Shown in pieces: positions 55,620 to 63,778 of a DNA stretch of 64,000 nt (its first letter is position 1; each line of letters begins with the position of its first letter). Origin of the DNA: Bacteroidales bacterium. Lineage in GTDB: Bacteria > Bacteroidota > Bacteroidia > Bacteroidales > Paludibacteraceae. Made by a program: the position numbers and the translations under genes. The stretch covers positions 62,001 to 126,000 of the forward strand of contig JALFYY010000016.1 of NCBI GenBank assembly GCA_022783865.1, in the 5' to 3' direction. The notes below the pieces were generated by a model. That model was not told where the DNA came from and did no database searches. It saw only the letters and a list, made by a program, of their open reading frames with translations.

Positions 55620-56498
55620 TTATTTGTTGTTTTGTCCCTCTGTCGGCTCAGCAGCCTCTTTCTTAGGTTCTTCCTGTTTGCGAGGCGGGAAATTAATCGC
55701 ATGGATAGCACCCGTCGGACAAACAGCTTCGCACTTGCGGCACAAACGGCATTTGTTGAAATCGATATATGCCAAATTGTTCTCTACCGTGATGGCATCG
55801 AACGGACACTCTTTCTGACACTTGCCGCAACCGATACAAGTATTCAAACAAGCTTTGCGGGCAACTGCACCTTTGTCTTTGTTCACACACATCACAACCA
55901 TACGACGGGATTTCGGTCCTTTCTTTCTCAGTTCGATGATGTTGCGAGGACAAGCTTTCACACAAGCACCGCACGAAGTACATCTTTCTTCATCCACTTC
56001 GGGCAACCCCGTTTCCGGATTCATCGTGATAGCACCGAATTGGCAAGCAGCCACACAATCGCCACAACCCAAGCAACCAAACGGACAAGCCGACTCGCCC
56101 ACATAGAGCGAATGCATAATCTTGCAGGAGCGTGAGCCGTCGTACTGACTCGTACGGGGACGCGCCTCGCAAGTACCGTTACAACGCACCACAGCCACCA
56201 TTGGGTCGGACTGAGCAGGAGTCAATCCTAAGATATCGCCCACCTTTTTCATTGTTTCTTGTCCGCCAACGGGACAAAACAATCCATCCAAACTGTCGGC
56301 TTTTACGCATGCTTCCGCCAATGCACGGCAGCCTGCAAAACCGCAACCGCCGCAGTTGGCACCCGGCAATGCTTCGGTTACGACATCGATACGCGGGTCT
56401 TCTTCCACCTTGAACTTCCGTGCCACCAAAAAGAGAATCACGGCAGCCAGCAGTCCTGTTACGCCCAACGTAATCAAAGAGATAAGAATCAAATTCAT
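55620..56498 (-). CDS. rnfB: Rnf complex subunit RnfB
   Basis: The ferredoxin-like entry subunit; 292 residues. An N-terminal membrane helix (about 4-24) precedes a CGGCGFAGC cluster motif (about 49-57) ending CPVGG. Four further CxxCxxCxxxC motifs follow (CLGCGDCVAACQ, CTSCGACVKACP, CIGCGKCQKECP and CRLCRKCEAVCP), so it could bind five to six 4Fe-4S clusters. The Pro/Glu/Lys tail is low-complexity. It receives electrons from reduced ferredoxin. Confidence 0.95.
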   Translation of the reverse strand: MNLILISLITLGVTGLLAAVILFLVARKFKVEEDPRIDVVTEALPGANCGGCGFAGCRALAEACVKADSLDGLFCPVGGQETMKKVGDILGLTPAQSDPMVAVVRCNGTCEARPRTSQYDGSRSCKIMHSLYVGESACPFGCLGCGDCVAACQFGAITMNPETGLPEVDEERCTSCGACVKACPRNIIELRKKGPKSRRMVVMCVNKDKGAVARKACLNTCIGCGKCQKECPFDAITVENNLAYIDFNKCRLCRKCEAVCPTGAIHAINFPPRKQEEPKKEAAEPTEGQNNK

Positions 56499-56516
56499 AA
56501 TATATATGCTTTCATT

Positions 56517-56945
56517 TTAGTTATTATCCGTTTTCTTCGCTACGAAACTGAACTTTCGTTTCAAGCGTTTCTTGAAAAGAGACAAGATGCCATAGTACGG
56601 CAACAACGAACAGAGCGCCACTGTTCCCACCAAAACCTCGTTATCCCACACTTTGCCTAATCCCCAAATCATGGTGAGTAGCAATGCAAATGGCAGAACG
56701 AACGCCCACAGCACGGCTTGCAATCCCAAACGGCGCTGCACTTGCACTACCACTTTGTCGCCTTCGTGCAACGGCTCAAGCATTTGGCAGTCGATTATCT
56801 TCTCTTTGCTTTCCGCCGCCATACACATACTTTGTGCATGACAAGCACTGCAAGCGGAAGTTTGCAAGATACGTACACGTGCCTGCATTCCTTCTACTGC
56901 CACTACAATCCCCTCATGTTCAACTATTTGCTCCATATTGTTCAA
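56517..56945 (-). CDS. RseC/MucC-family membrane protein
   Basis: A 142-residue protein of the SoxR-reducing RseC/MucC family. The N-terminal part has a cysteine cluster CSACHAQSMC (about residues 32-41), followed by two membrane helices (about 75-95 and 100-120) and a basic tail. In Bacteroidales an rseC-like gene commonly precedes rnfB, and E. coli RseC works with Rsx (Rnf-like) to reduce SoxR, so a redox accessory role is likely. An internal ATG three codons in is an alternative start. First gene of the rnf transcript. Confidence 0.9.
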   Translation of the reverse strand: MNNMEQIVEHEGIVVAVEGMQARVRILQTSACSACHAQSMCMAAESKEKIIDCQMLEPLHEGDKVVVQVQRRLGLQAVLWAFVLPFALLLTMIWGLGKVWDNEVLVGTVALCSLLPYYGILSLFKKRLKRKFSFVAKKTDNN

Positions 56946-56986
56946 TCCTGTTCTTTAGGGCTTATCTGTCTTCAGAAATCAAGCGA

Positions 56987-57017
56987 CAAAATTACAAAGA
57001 AAAACAGAAACTGCCAA
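56987..57017 (-). promoter_or_regulatory. Promoter of the rseC-rnf operon
   Basis: On the minus strand TTG (57015-57017), 20 nt, TAATTTTG (56987-56994). It overlaps the stop codon of the upstream nuclease gene; the leader would be about 35 nt. Confidence 0.6.
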
Positions 57018-58104
57018 GTGAAGATTGCAGAAACAGCATATTTTCCACAAGAACTGCCAAAACAACACCATTCTTCACCCCATTTGCTGCCCGTTTTACT
57101 CTCCTAAAAAATAAACGAACCGCATCACTGACGGCTACCTGATCATAAACATTCGAGAGCAGACGGTCGTAATAAACCATGTACGGACGGTAAATCTCCC
57201 GCAACTCTTTCGGAAGAGAGCTGTACAGCCCATCCAACAACAACTCATATTCGTCCTGACGGTGCGCAATGCGGAAACTACTCCATTCGCCTACATATAC
57301 ATATGTGAATACCACATCCAGACGAGAAGGCAAGTTGGAGCCATAAAGCAGATTGGAGAATCTCCATTCCGTCTTGTCCGTCAACTGTTCGAGCACCTCG
57401 TTTCCGACGCAAGGGTTGTTGGCTTTGAACCATGCCAATGCATCTGCGTCATAACGGAGATTGCTTATAGCAGTCAGATGCCGCAAGTTCTGGGCAATTC
57501 CCTCACACCAAACCTTTGGGCGCTCTCGGCTGAGCCGGTTCAGCACTGTCAAATCATCGCGGAAAGGAATGGCATAATAGTTATCCGCATCGGCATAGGC
57601 GTCACGATTAGCGCCTCCTGTGTCTGCCAGCGGCTCAGTGAATTTGCTTTCGATGCACCAAACCCGCCGGCAATCATCGCTTATAAGCACGATATCCATG
57701 TTGGCTGGACGTCTTGACGATTTCAGTGTGCGCATCTTTACCTCAAAATATATCTTGTCGTAGGTCGTTTCCCCATCGAAAAGGGACTTATAGCGGAGAG
57801 GGGATTGCGGACTTACCCAATAGAAGAAATTGTAGGCGAGCATCGAGGAAGAATGCACCGCTTTGGCGTGCGCTTTGTCGCCTTTCAGTTCGCCGCCATC
57901 TCCGTTCATAAACATCTGCCGGAACCGTCCACCTTCGGCAATACCCTCCACTGCGTCAGGAAATACGTTGTCCTCGACGCGGGCAAAATAACCCGATTCG
58001 TCCGTTTGCAGACCCATATTGAGCGCACATTGGCGCAATTCGTTTTTCATTGCCTCCTGCGTCGGCAAGGAGGATTTTACCGTTAAATTTAATTCTCTTT
58101 TCAT
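56992..58104 (-). CDS. PGN_0703-like PD-(D/E)XK nuclease
   Basis: A 370-residue soluble protein resembling the PGN_0703 family of putative restriction endonucleases. The candidate catalytic core is FEVKMRT, then PANMDIVLIS (Asp) and VWCIESKFTEPL (E-x-K), around residues 120-160, which fits a PD-(D/E)XK nuclease fold. No methyltransferase, helicase or mobility gene is adjacent, so its biological target is unknown. It is preceded by a small unknown gene on the same strand (80-nt gap) and is separate from the rnf operon. A defence role is an inference from the fold. Confidence 0.72.
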   Translation of the reverse strand: MKRELNLTVKSSLPTQEAMKNELRQCALNMGLQTDESGYFARVEDNVFPDAVEGIAEGGRFRQMFMNGDGGELKGDKAHAKAVHSSSMLAYNFFYWVSPQSPLRYKSLFDGETTYDKIYFEVKMRTLKSSRRPANMDIVLISDDCRRVWCIESKFTEPLADTGGANRDAYADADNYYAIPFRDDLTVLNRLSRERPKVWCEGIAQNLRHLTAISNLRYDADALAWFKANNPCVGNEVLEQLTDKTEWRFSNLLYGSNLPSRLDVVFTYVYVGEWSSFRIAHRQDEYELLLDGLYSSLPKELREIYRPYMVYYDRLLSNVYDQVAVSDAVRLFFRRVKRAANGVKNGVVLAVLVENMLFLQSSLGSFCFSL

Positions 58105-58183
58105 AACAAATACAATTTAATGTTAATATAAAAGGTTATTTATTGATAATAAGTTATTATTGATATTAAGAAGTTAAGAATCA

Positions 58184-58528
58184 TTATTCCAGACATGTTT
58201 TGATCAGTGCTCTACATACGGAAAACTCTTCATCGTGCGCCATAGCAAACATCCGTTCGTCCTCTTCGGTGTCGCCGTAGAAGAACACCTCGAAATTAGG
58301 CATCCATGGCGATTCCGCCCATGCACGGCATACCGCATCTGCACCGTCCCAATCGGACGCTACCGCCGATGTCAATTCTTCTTTCAACGACCGGCTTCCT
58401 TCCGTTTGCAATAGGTACAGCAACTCTTCGCCCAAGAAATCGAGTAGCCGTTGCGGAGACGGAGTGATAGTGCCTTCAAGACGGATGCGCAGTGCCAATT
58501 GTCCTGTAATCGTCTGACTGACATCCAA
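58184..58528 (-). CDS. Small acidic protein, unknown, non-ATG start
   Basis: An open frame of about 114 codons encodes an acidic helical protein (LLDFLGEELLYLLQTEGSRSLKEELTSAVASDWDGADAV and following). No family is recognised. There is no in-frame ATG: a TTG at 58528 is the first conventional alternative, and the frame stays open to 58576. A promoter-like pair at 58653-58685 faces it, which supports a real gene. It precedes the PD-(D/E)XK nuclease on the same strand and could be a partner. It may also be the 3' part of a gene with a lost start. Confidence 0.55.
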   Translation of the reverse strand: MDVSQTITGQLALRIRLEGTITPSPQRLLDFLGEELLYLLQTEGSRSLKEELTSAVASDWDGADAVCRAWAESPWMPNFEVFFYGDTEEDERMFAMAHDEEFSVCRALIKTCLE

Positions 58529-58652
58529 ATGCGAGCCATCCGCATCTTGCCCCTCTTTGTCGGGTTCTATTGCAATTTATGTATCGGAAAGACCTGCAAA
58601 TGTGTGGCGTTAGATTTCGGCTCCCGCCCCACAACCCAAATATCTTTCCGAC

Positions 58653-58685
58653 TGCACAGATACAATAGTTTTTCTAATAAACAAA
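58653..58685 (-). promoter_or_regulatory. Promoter facing the small acidic gene and nuclease
   Basis: On the minus strand TTTG (58682-58685), 20 nt, TATCTGTGC (58653-58661), one base off the -7 consensus. The predicted start is near 58645. Confidence 0.5.
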
Positions 58686-58925
58686 ATCCGTTTTAATAGT
58701 CAATATTGCATTATAGGGACAAATTGATTCTCAGTTAATTACTAGCAATAAGACATTAATTAAAAGACGGAGCGCGCTCCGTCTCTACATTGTATTGATA
58801 TTGCGGGCGGGACGACCACACCCCGACAAACATATTGGGCAATTGAGTTAGAAATGGAGAAAAAGAGCGAAAATCGGAGTAACAACAAATTGAAGCGCAA
58901 CAAATGTAACAATGTAACAAGAGCG

Positions 58926-58969
58926 GACTGCTACGCGACCGCTACAGGAGTGCTACGCCACTGCTGTGA
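58926..58969. repeat. 11-bp tandem array, 4 units (GACYGCTACNN)
   Basis: Units GACTGCTACGC, GACCGCTACAG, GAGTGCTACGC and CACTGCTGTGA, 44 bp. Units two and three nearly match units three and four of 27401-27444. Confidence 0.8.
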
Positions 58970-58982
58970 AAACAAAAAGAGT

Positions 58983-59014
58983 GAACAATTGGACAATTTG
59001 ACGATTTCACAATT
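58983..59014. repeat. 8-bp tandem array, 4 units (GAACAATT type)
   Basis: Units GAACAATT, GGACAATT, TGACGATT and TCACAATT, exactly 32 bp. Related ACAATTGGACAA words occur around 9482-9510. Confidence 0.8.
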
Positions 59015-59109
59015 GATTTTAGATGGAGCACGCCCCGTCTCTACAAGGGATTTGCCGATAAAAAAGCATTTCCTTACAGTTTATGCTTTAGCATTCCAGA
59101 TTTATTTTG

Positions 59110-59118
59110 TAACTTTGC
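59110..59118 (+). promoter_or_regulatory. -7 element of the ftsK promoter
   Basis: TAACTTTGC at 59110-59118, 85 nt before the ftsK ATG. No clear TTTG is seen at the right distance upstream. Confidence 0.5.
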
Positions 59119-59203
59119 AGACTAATAACACATAACGCTTATCATACTACGTTAAACAACCTATCACATTACTAAACAACCCTTCAAAACAAACAATCAG
59201 AGC

Positions 59204-61687
59204 ATGGCATCACGACGACCGACAAAACCAACCAGCAAACCCAAAGCAACAAAACAGGAAGAAACAACACGCGTTTCTTTCATACAAAAAACAAAACAAG
59301 TCTTTCAGAACGAGAGATTCCAGTTTATTGCGGGTATAGCATTGGCAGTATTCGTTATCTATGCCCTTATCGCTTTTGTATCGTTCTTCTTTACCGGCAA
59401 AGCCGATGCCTCAATCTTGGAACAAGGTCTGACAAACGCCAACCGCAATGCCATACACAACATCACTGGCGTTCCGGGCGCCATGCTGACCAACTTTTTA
59501 GTGAACGGCGTGTTCGGTCTTTCAGTATTGGCACTCTATTATCAGTTAGCCGTTTGGGCTATCCACCTGATGCATATCCGTCCTATCAGCACTTGGCGCA
59601 AATTCTTCATTTCCGTTTTTATCCTGATTTGGGGCAGCACTACGCTGAGTTTCATTCAGACCCTTACAGGCGTTGACAGTTTCTTTCATTGGGGCGGCGG
59701 GCACGGCGAATGGTTGAGCGGCGGAATGATTTCATACATTCGTTGGATTGGCACCACACTCATTTTGGTTGCCACCCTGCTCATCTTCTATGTTTGTATC
59801 GACCGTCGGTCTATCGAACGTATGCAACAATGGTGGCATAGTTTTGTACAACTCTTCCATCGCAAGCCCAAAAAGGAGACAACCACAGATGAGGAAGAGA
59901 TTGATGTGCAGGAGACAGAAGGAGAGGAAGAACAGAGCGAAGTATTATCGTTCAATCTGGAGGAAGGCAACGAAGAAATCACAGAGGAAGAACCTACAAA
60001 TGAACCCATCGAACCGATAGAAGAAGAGGAAACTCCTGAAGAAGAAACATCCGATGAAGAACCTGCACAAGAGGATATCGGTATGCAAATCAACGAAGTG
60101 GAAGAAACAGAACTCAACGAAGACGACCCCGACTATATTCTCAAGAAAGAAGGTCCGTACGACCCCCGCTTGGACTTGTCGAGCTATAAATTCCCCAGTA
60201 TCAATCTGCTGCGTACTTACGAGAACGAGACCCGTCCGGTGGTGAATATGGAGGAACAAAATGCCAACAAAAACCGCATCGTCAATGCCCTCAAAAGTTA
60301 CGGCATCGAGATAACGAACATTACTGCCACTATCGGACCGACCGTAACGCTATACGAGATAGTTCCGAAAGAGGGCATCAAACTATCGCGTATCAAAAGT
60401 TTGGAAGACGATATCATGATGAGCCTTGCAGCCAAAGGTATCCGTATTATTGCGCCTATTCCAGGCAAAAGCGCTGTCGGAATAGAAGTGCCCAACGAGA
60501 AACCGCAAATCGTATCGATGCACTCGATTATAGCCAGCAAGCGTTTCCAGGACGAACAAAAGATGCGTTTGCCCGTGGCTATCGGTAAGACCATTACAAA
60601 CGAGATATTCATGTTCGACCTTGCCAAAACGCCCCACCTTTTGGTTGCCGGTGCAACAGGTATGGGTAAGTCGGTCGGACTGAATGCTATCATCACTTCG
60701 TTGCTCTACAAAAAACACCCTGCCGAACTAAAGTTCGTATTGATTGACCCCAAAAAAGTAGAGTTCTCGCTCTATAATAAATTGGAAAAGCACTATATGG
60801 CACTGATGCCCGACGCAGAGAACGTGATTATCACCGATTCTACGAAAGTGATACAGACACTCAATTCGCTCGTGGTGGAGATGGAAAACCGTTTTGAACT
60901 GTTAGAAGCCGCAGGCTGCCGTAACTTGGAAGAATATAACGAAAAGTTCATCAACCGCCGTCTGAATCCGGAAAAAGGTCACCGCTATATGCCTTACATC
61001 GTGATTATTATTGATGAATACGGCGATTTTATCCTCGTGGCGGGCAAAGAAGTGGAAACACCTATCCAACGCTTGACACAGAAAGCCCGTGCAGTAGGTA
61101 TGCATATGATTCTGGCAACACAACGTCCGTCGGTGAATGTGATTACGGGTGTCATCAAATCGAATGTACCAACGCGTATTGCTTTTGCCGTGCGTAGTTT
61201 CGTCGATTCGAAAACCGTACTCGACAGCAAAGGCGCCGAACAATTAATCGGACGCGGCGATATGCTGTATTTGGGCAGCGGCACAGCACCTATACGTATT
61301 CAATGCGCTTTGGTGGAGACCGAAGAAGTGGAAGAAATCGTACAGCATGTAAGTGAGCAAAGAGGTTATCCTGCCGCCTACGAATTGCCTGAATATGTAG
61401 CAGGCGAAGGCAACGGCGAAAACAGCAAACCGGGAAGCGTGGATTTGAAGAAACTGGATCCGCTCTTTGTGGATGTAGCACGCTATATCGTACTGAACCA
61501 ACAAGGCAACATGATGTCGATTTCCAATCTGCAACGCCGTTTCCAAATCGGTTTCAACCGTGCCGGCAAGATATCCGACCAATTAGAAGCAGCGGGCATT
61601 GTAGGTCCGACCAACGGTCCGAAAGGCAAACCTATCCTGGTTCAGGACGAAGGCACGTTGGAAATGATATTGCGCGGCTTAATGTAA
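59204..61687 (+). CDS. ftsK: DNA translocase FtsK
   Basis: A septum-anchored DNA pump that clears and aligns chromosome termini at division. It has 827 residues. The N-terminal membrane domain has four helices (about residues 40-200); an acidic linker rich in Glu and Thr (about 228-310) follows, then the motor with Walker A GATGMGKSVGLN (near 484-495), Walker B YIVIIIDEYGDFI and the C-terminal winged-helix gamma domain (about 765-827) that reads orienting DNA motifs. The linker is short compared with E. coli. The following lolA and trxB are closely spaced and co-directional. Confidence 0.96.
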   Translation: MASRRPTKPTSKPKATKQEETTRVSFIQKTKQVFQNERFQFIAGIALAVFVIYALIAFVSFFFTGKADASILEQGLTNANRNAIHNITGVPGAMLTNFLVNGVFGLSVLALYYQLAVWAIHLMHIRPISTWRKFFISVFILIWGSTTLSFIQTLTGVDSFFHWGGGHGEWLSGGMISYIRWIGTTLILVATLLIFYVCIDRRSIERMQQWWHSFVQLFHRKPKKETTTDEEEIDVQETEGEEEQSEVLSFNLEEGNEEITEEEPTNEPIEPIEEEETPEEETSDEEPAQEDIGMQINEVEETELNEDDPDYILKKEGPYDPRLDLSSYKFPSINLLRTYENETRPVVNMEEQNANKNRIVNALKSYGIEITNITATIGPTVTLYEIVPKEGIKLSRIKSLEDDIMMSLAAKGIRIIAPIPGKSAVGIEVPNEKPQIVSMHSIIASKRFQDEQKMRLPVAIGKTITNEIFMFDLAKTPHLLVAGATGMGKSVGLNAIITSLLYKKHPAELKFVLIDPKKVEFSLYNKLEKHYMALMPDAENVIITDSTKVIQTLNSLVVEMENRFELLEAAGCRNLEEYNEKFINRRLNPEKGHRYMPYIVIIIDEYGDFILVAGKEVETPIQRLTQKARAVGMHMILATQRPSVNVITGVIKSNVPTRIAFAVRSFVDSKTVLDSKGAEQLIGRGDMLYLGSGTAPIRIQCALVETEEVEEIVQHVSEQRGYPAAYELPEYVAGEGNGENSKPGSVDLKKLDPLFVDVARYIVLNQQGNMMSISNLQRRFQIGFNRAGKISDQLEAAGIVGPTNGPKGKPILVQDEGTLEMILRGLM

Positions 61688-61699
61688 AAACATTGCACT

Positions 61700-62296
61700 A
61701 TGAAAAAAGCACTATTGATACTACTCTGCTTTCCAGCAGTTTGCCAAGCCCAGACCGAGCTATTGGACAAGTTCTTCCAAAAGACAGAACAGCAAGCACT
61801 GCAAGCCGACTTCACACTCACTGTGGCAGACAACGCTTCGCAACCGATGAGTTACAACGGCACTATCAGCATGCAAGGCGAACGTTTTTACCTCACGATG
61901 TGGGACCTGGAAATGGCATACGACGGCACCACCTTATATACTTATACAGGCGATACCGAAGAACTGACGCTTTCCACTCCCACCGAAGAGGAACTGAAAG
62001 AGAGCAATCCGATATTGCTGGCAAAAGCATTGGCAGAAAGTTGCCAAGTGCGCTACGGGCGCAACCACAATACGAACAACCAATATGTCATTGAACTCAT
62101 TCCCGACAACAAGGAAGCCGGTGTACAAAAATTCGTATTGCAACTGCAAGCCTACAACCTTTTACCTATCAGTGCAGAAATGAAGGAAAGCGCAACCAAG
62201 AGCACTACCCTTTTGCTACGAAATGCACAATATGTGAAAGCACCACAGACTTTCCGTATTGACAAACCCAATGCAATTATTAATGATTTAAGATAA
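61700..62296 (+). CDS. lolA: Outer-membrane lipoprotein carrier LolA-like
   Basis: A 198-residue periplasmic protein with signal peptide MKKALLILLCFPAVCQAQ. The mature part has the LolA/LolB open barrel pattern: an N-terminal helix (LLDKFFQKTEQQALQADFTLTV) followed by strands such as GTISMQGERFYLTMWDLEMAYDGTTLYTY. It should carry lipoproteins from the inner-membrane Lol transporter across the periplasm. The ftsK-lolA pairing is conserved widely in bacteria. It starts 12 nt after ftsK. Confidence 0.9.
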   Translation: MKKALLILLCFPAVCQAQTELLDKFFQKTEQQALQADFTLTVADNASQPMSYNGTISMQGERFYLTMWDLEMAYDGTTLYTYTGDTEELTLSTPTEEELKESNPILLAKALAESCQVRYGRNHNTNNQYVIELIPDNKEAGVQKFVLQLQAYNLLPISAEMKESATKSTTLLLRNAQYVKAPQTFRIDKPNAIINDLR

Positions 62297-62308
62297 AGTA
62301 TTACTATC

Positions 62309-63241
62309 ATGGAACATATCAAATGCCTGATTATCGGTTCGGGTCCGGCAGGCTACACAGCCGCCATTTATGCCTCGAGAGCCAATCTCAGTCCCGTATT
62401 GTACGAAGGTTTGCAAGCAGGCGGACAACTGATGACCACCACCGAAGTAGAAAATTTCCCGGGTTATCCCGACGGCGTGGAGCCTTTTCAGATGATGGAC
62501 GACATGCGTCGCCAGGCAGAACGCTTCGGAGCCGAAATACGCAGCGGAGTGGTGACAAAAGCGGACTTTTCTTCACCCGTAAAACACGTGTGGGTTGACG
62601 ACACTACAGAGCTGACTGCCGATGCCGTTATCATTGCTACCGGTGCATCAGCCAAGTATCTGGGCTTGCAATCGGAAAAAAACTATGCCGGAAAAGGCGT
62701 CAGCGCTTGTGCCACTTGCGACGGTTTCTTCTACAGGAAAAAGACAGTTGCCGTAGTAGGCGGCGGCGATACGGCTTGTGAAGAAGCCATCTACTTGGCA
62801 GGCTTGTGCCAAAAGGTATATATGATTGTAAGAAAGAACTATCTGCGTGCCAGCGAAATCATGCAAAAGCGTGTGGAAGCAACGGCGAATATAGAAGTAT
62901 TGTACGAACACAACACCCTTCGCCTAACAGGCGAGGGCAAAGTACAAGGCGCTGATTTGGTATTCCGCAAAGGGCAAGCAGACGAAAAGGAGGTGCATAT
63001 CGCTATTGACGGATTCTTCCTTGCTATCGGTCACAAGCCCAATTCTGACCTGTTCCGCGAGTGGTTGGACATTGACGAAACAGGCTATATTGTTACCGAA
63101 CCTGATTCGACACGCACGAAAGTGGAAGGCGTATTTGCAGCAGGCGATGTAGCAGACCCGCATTTCCGCCAAGCCATTACTGCTGCCGCCTCCGGTTGCA
63201 AGGCAGCTATTGAGGCTGAACGGTATTTGGCAAGCAAATAA
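62309..63241 (+). CDS. trxB: Thioredoxin reductase
   Basis: A flavoenzyme that reduces thioredoxin with NADPH; 310 residues. The FAD motif GSGPAGYTAAIYASRA is at about 9-24, the redox-active CATC is near residues 135-138 (SACATCDGFF), the NADPH motif VVGGGDTACEEA comes next, and the C-terminal FAD block GVFAAGDVADPHFRQ is intact. It matters for the redox defence of an anaerobe. It starts 12 nt after lolA and ends the ftsK transcript. Confidence 0.96.
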   Translation: MEHIKCLIIGSGPAGYTAAIYASRANLSPVLYEGLQAGGQLMTTTEVENFPGYPDGVEPFQMMDDMRRQAERFGAEIRSGVVTKADFSSPVKHVWVDDTTELTADAVIIATGASAKYLGLQSEKNYAGKGVSACATCDGFFYRKKTVAVVGGGDTACEEAIYLAGLCQKVYMIVRKNYLRASEIMQKRVEATANIEVLYEHNTLRLTGEGKVQGADLVFRKGQADEKEVHIAIDGFFLAIGHKPNSDLFREWLDIDETGYIVTEPDSTRTKVEGVFAAGDVADPHFRQAITAAASGCKAAIEAERYLASK

Positions 63242-63251
63242 AGAAAAAAGC

Positions 63252-63292
63252 GCAAAGGTATTGCATGTTTGTAAAAATAGTAGTACCTTTGC
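63252..63292 (+). promoter_or_regulatory. rpsO promoter within a symmetric motif pair
   Basis: TTG (63261-63263), 20 nt, TACCTTTGC (63284-63292) drives rpsO. An exact inverted copy of the -7 box, GCAAAGGTA (63252-63260), precedes it, so the site could also fire toward trxB or serve as a symmetric operator. Confidence 0.7.
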
Positions 63293-63378
63293 AGCCGCAA
63301 ATGTGGAAAGGCAATCGGAAAGCAGCAATGTGACAGATTGCATGACCATTATCGTTTAACTAATAATTATTTACAGTC

Positions 63379-63648
63379 ATGTACTTGACATCAGAAAAGA
63401 AAGCTGAGATTTTTGCTCAGTATGGCAATGACGCCAAAAACACCGGTAGTGCAGAAAGCCAAATCGCACTCTTTACATTCCGTATCCAACACCTCACCGA
63501 GCACCTGAAGAAGAATCAGAAGGACTTCGGTACAGAGCGTGCTTTGACCCACTTGGTAGGCAAACGCCGTCGTTTGTTGGACTACTTGAAAGAACGCGAT
63601 ATCGAGCGTTATCGTGCTATCATCAAACAATTGGGTATCCGTAAATAA
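63379..63648 (+). CDS. rpsO: 30S ribosomal protein S15
   Basis: An 89-residue S15 that binds the central domain of 16S rRNA. The conserved block NDAKNTGSAESQIALFTFRIQHLTEHLK and the basic VGKRRRLLDYLKERDIERYRAIIKQLGIRK end are intact. The leader of about 80 nt might host the usual autoregulatory site, but I see no specific match. A very strong terminator follows. Confidence 0.98.
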   Translation: MYLTSEKKAEIFAQYGNDAKNTGSAESQIALFTFRIQHLTEHLKKNQKDFGTERALTHLVGKRRRLLDYLKERDIERYRAIIKQLGIRK

Positions 63649-63663
63649 TGAATATCCCTATCG

Positions 63664-63690
63664 CAAAAGGCTCTCTGAGAGAGCCTTTTG
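63664..63690 (+). terminator. Terminator of rpsO
   Basis: CAAAAGGCTCTC and its exact complement flank a 3-nt loop (12 perfect pairs). A T-rich stretch follows. Confidence 0.88.
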
Positions 63691-63778
63691 TTGTTTATAG
63701 ACCTTCGATTAGCTATGCCACTAATCTTTGGCACAATAATTGTACTTATCTAATCCTAAACAACATACACAAGCCTAC

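Larger units (their letters stand above)
58766..59045. repeat. Composite non-coding repeat block upstream of ftsK
   Basis: A perfect 18-bp palindrome, GACGGAGCGCGCTCCGTC (58766-58783), followed by TCTACA, recurs as a diverged copy, GATGGAGCACGCCCCGTC plus TCTACA, at 59022-59045. Between these direct repeats lie the dispersed GGGCG/CACACCCCGACAAACA element (58801-58832), an 11-bp array (58926-58969) and an 8-bp array (58983-59014). The only open frame across it (58854-59135) is made of repeat sequence and is not credible. Confidence 0.7.

Noticed and set aside
56992..58528. Nuclease pair as a classical restriction-modification system
   Set aside because: No methyltransferase or specificity subunit is nearby, so only a putative nuclease can be claimed.
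58854..59135. 93-codon frame upstream of ftsK
   Set aside because: It consists largely of 11-bp and 8-bp repeat sequence, and its end covers the ftsK -7 element.
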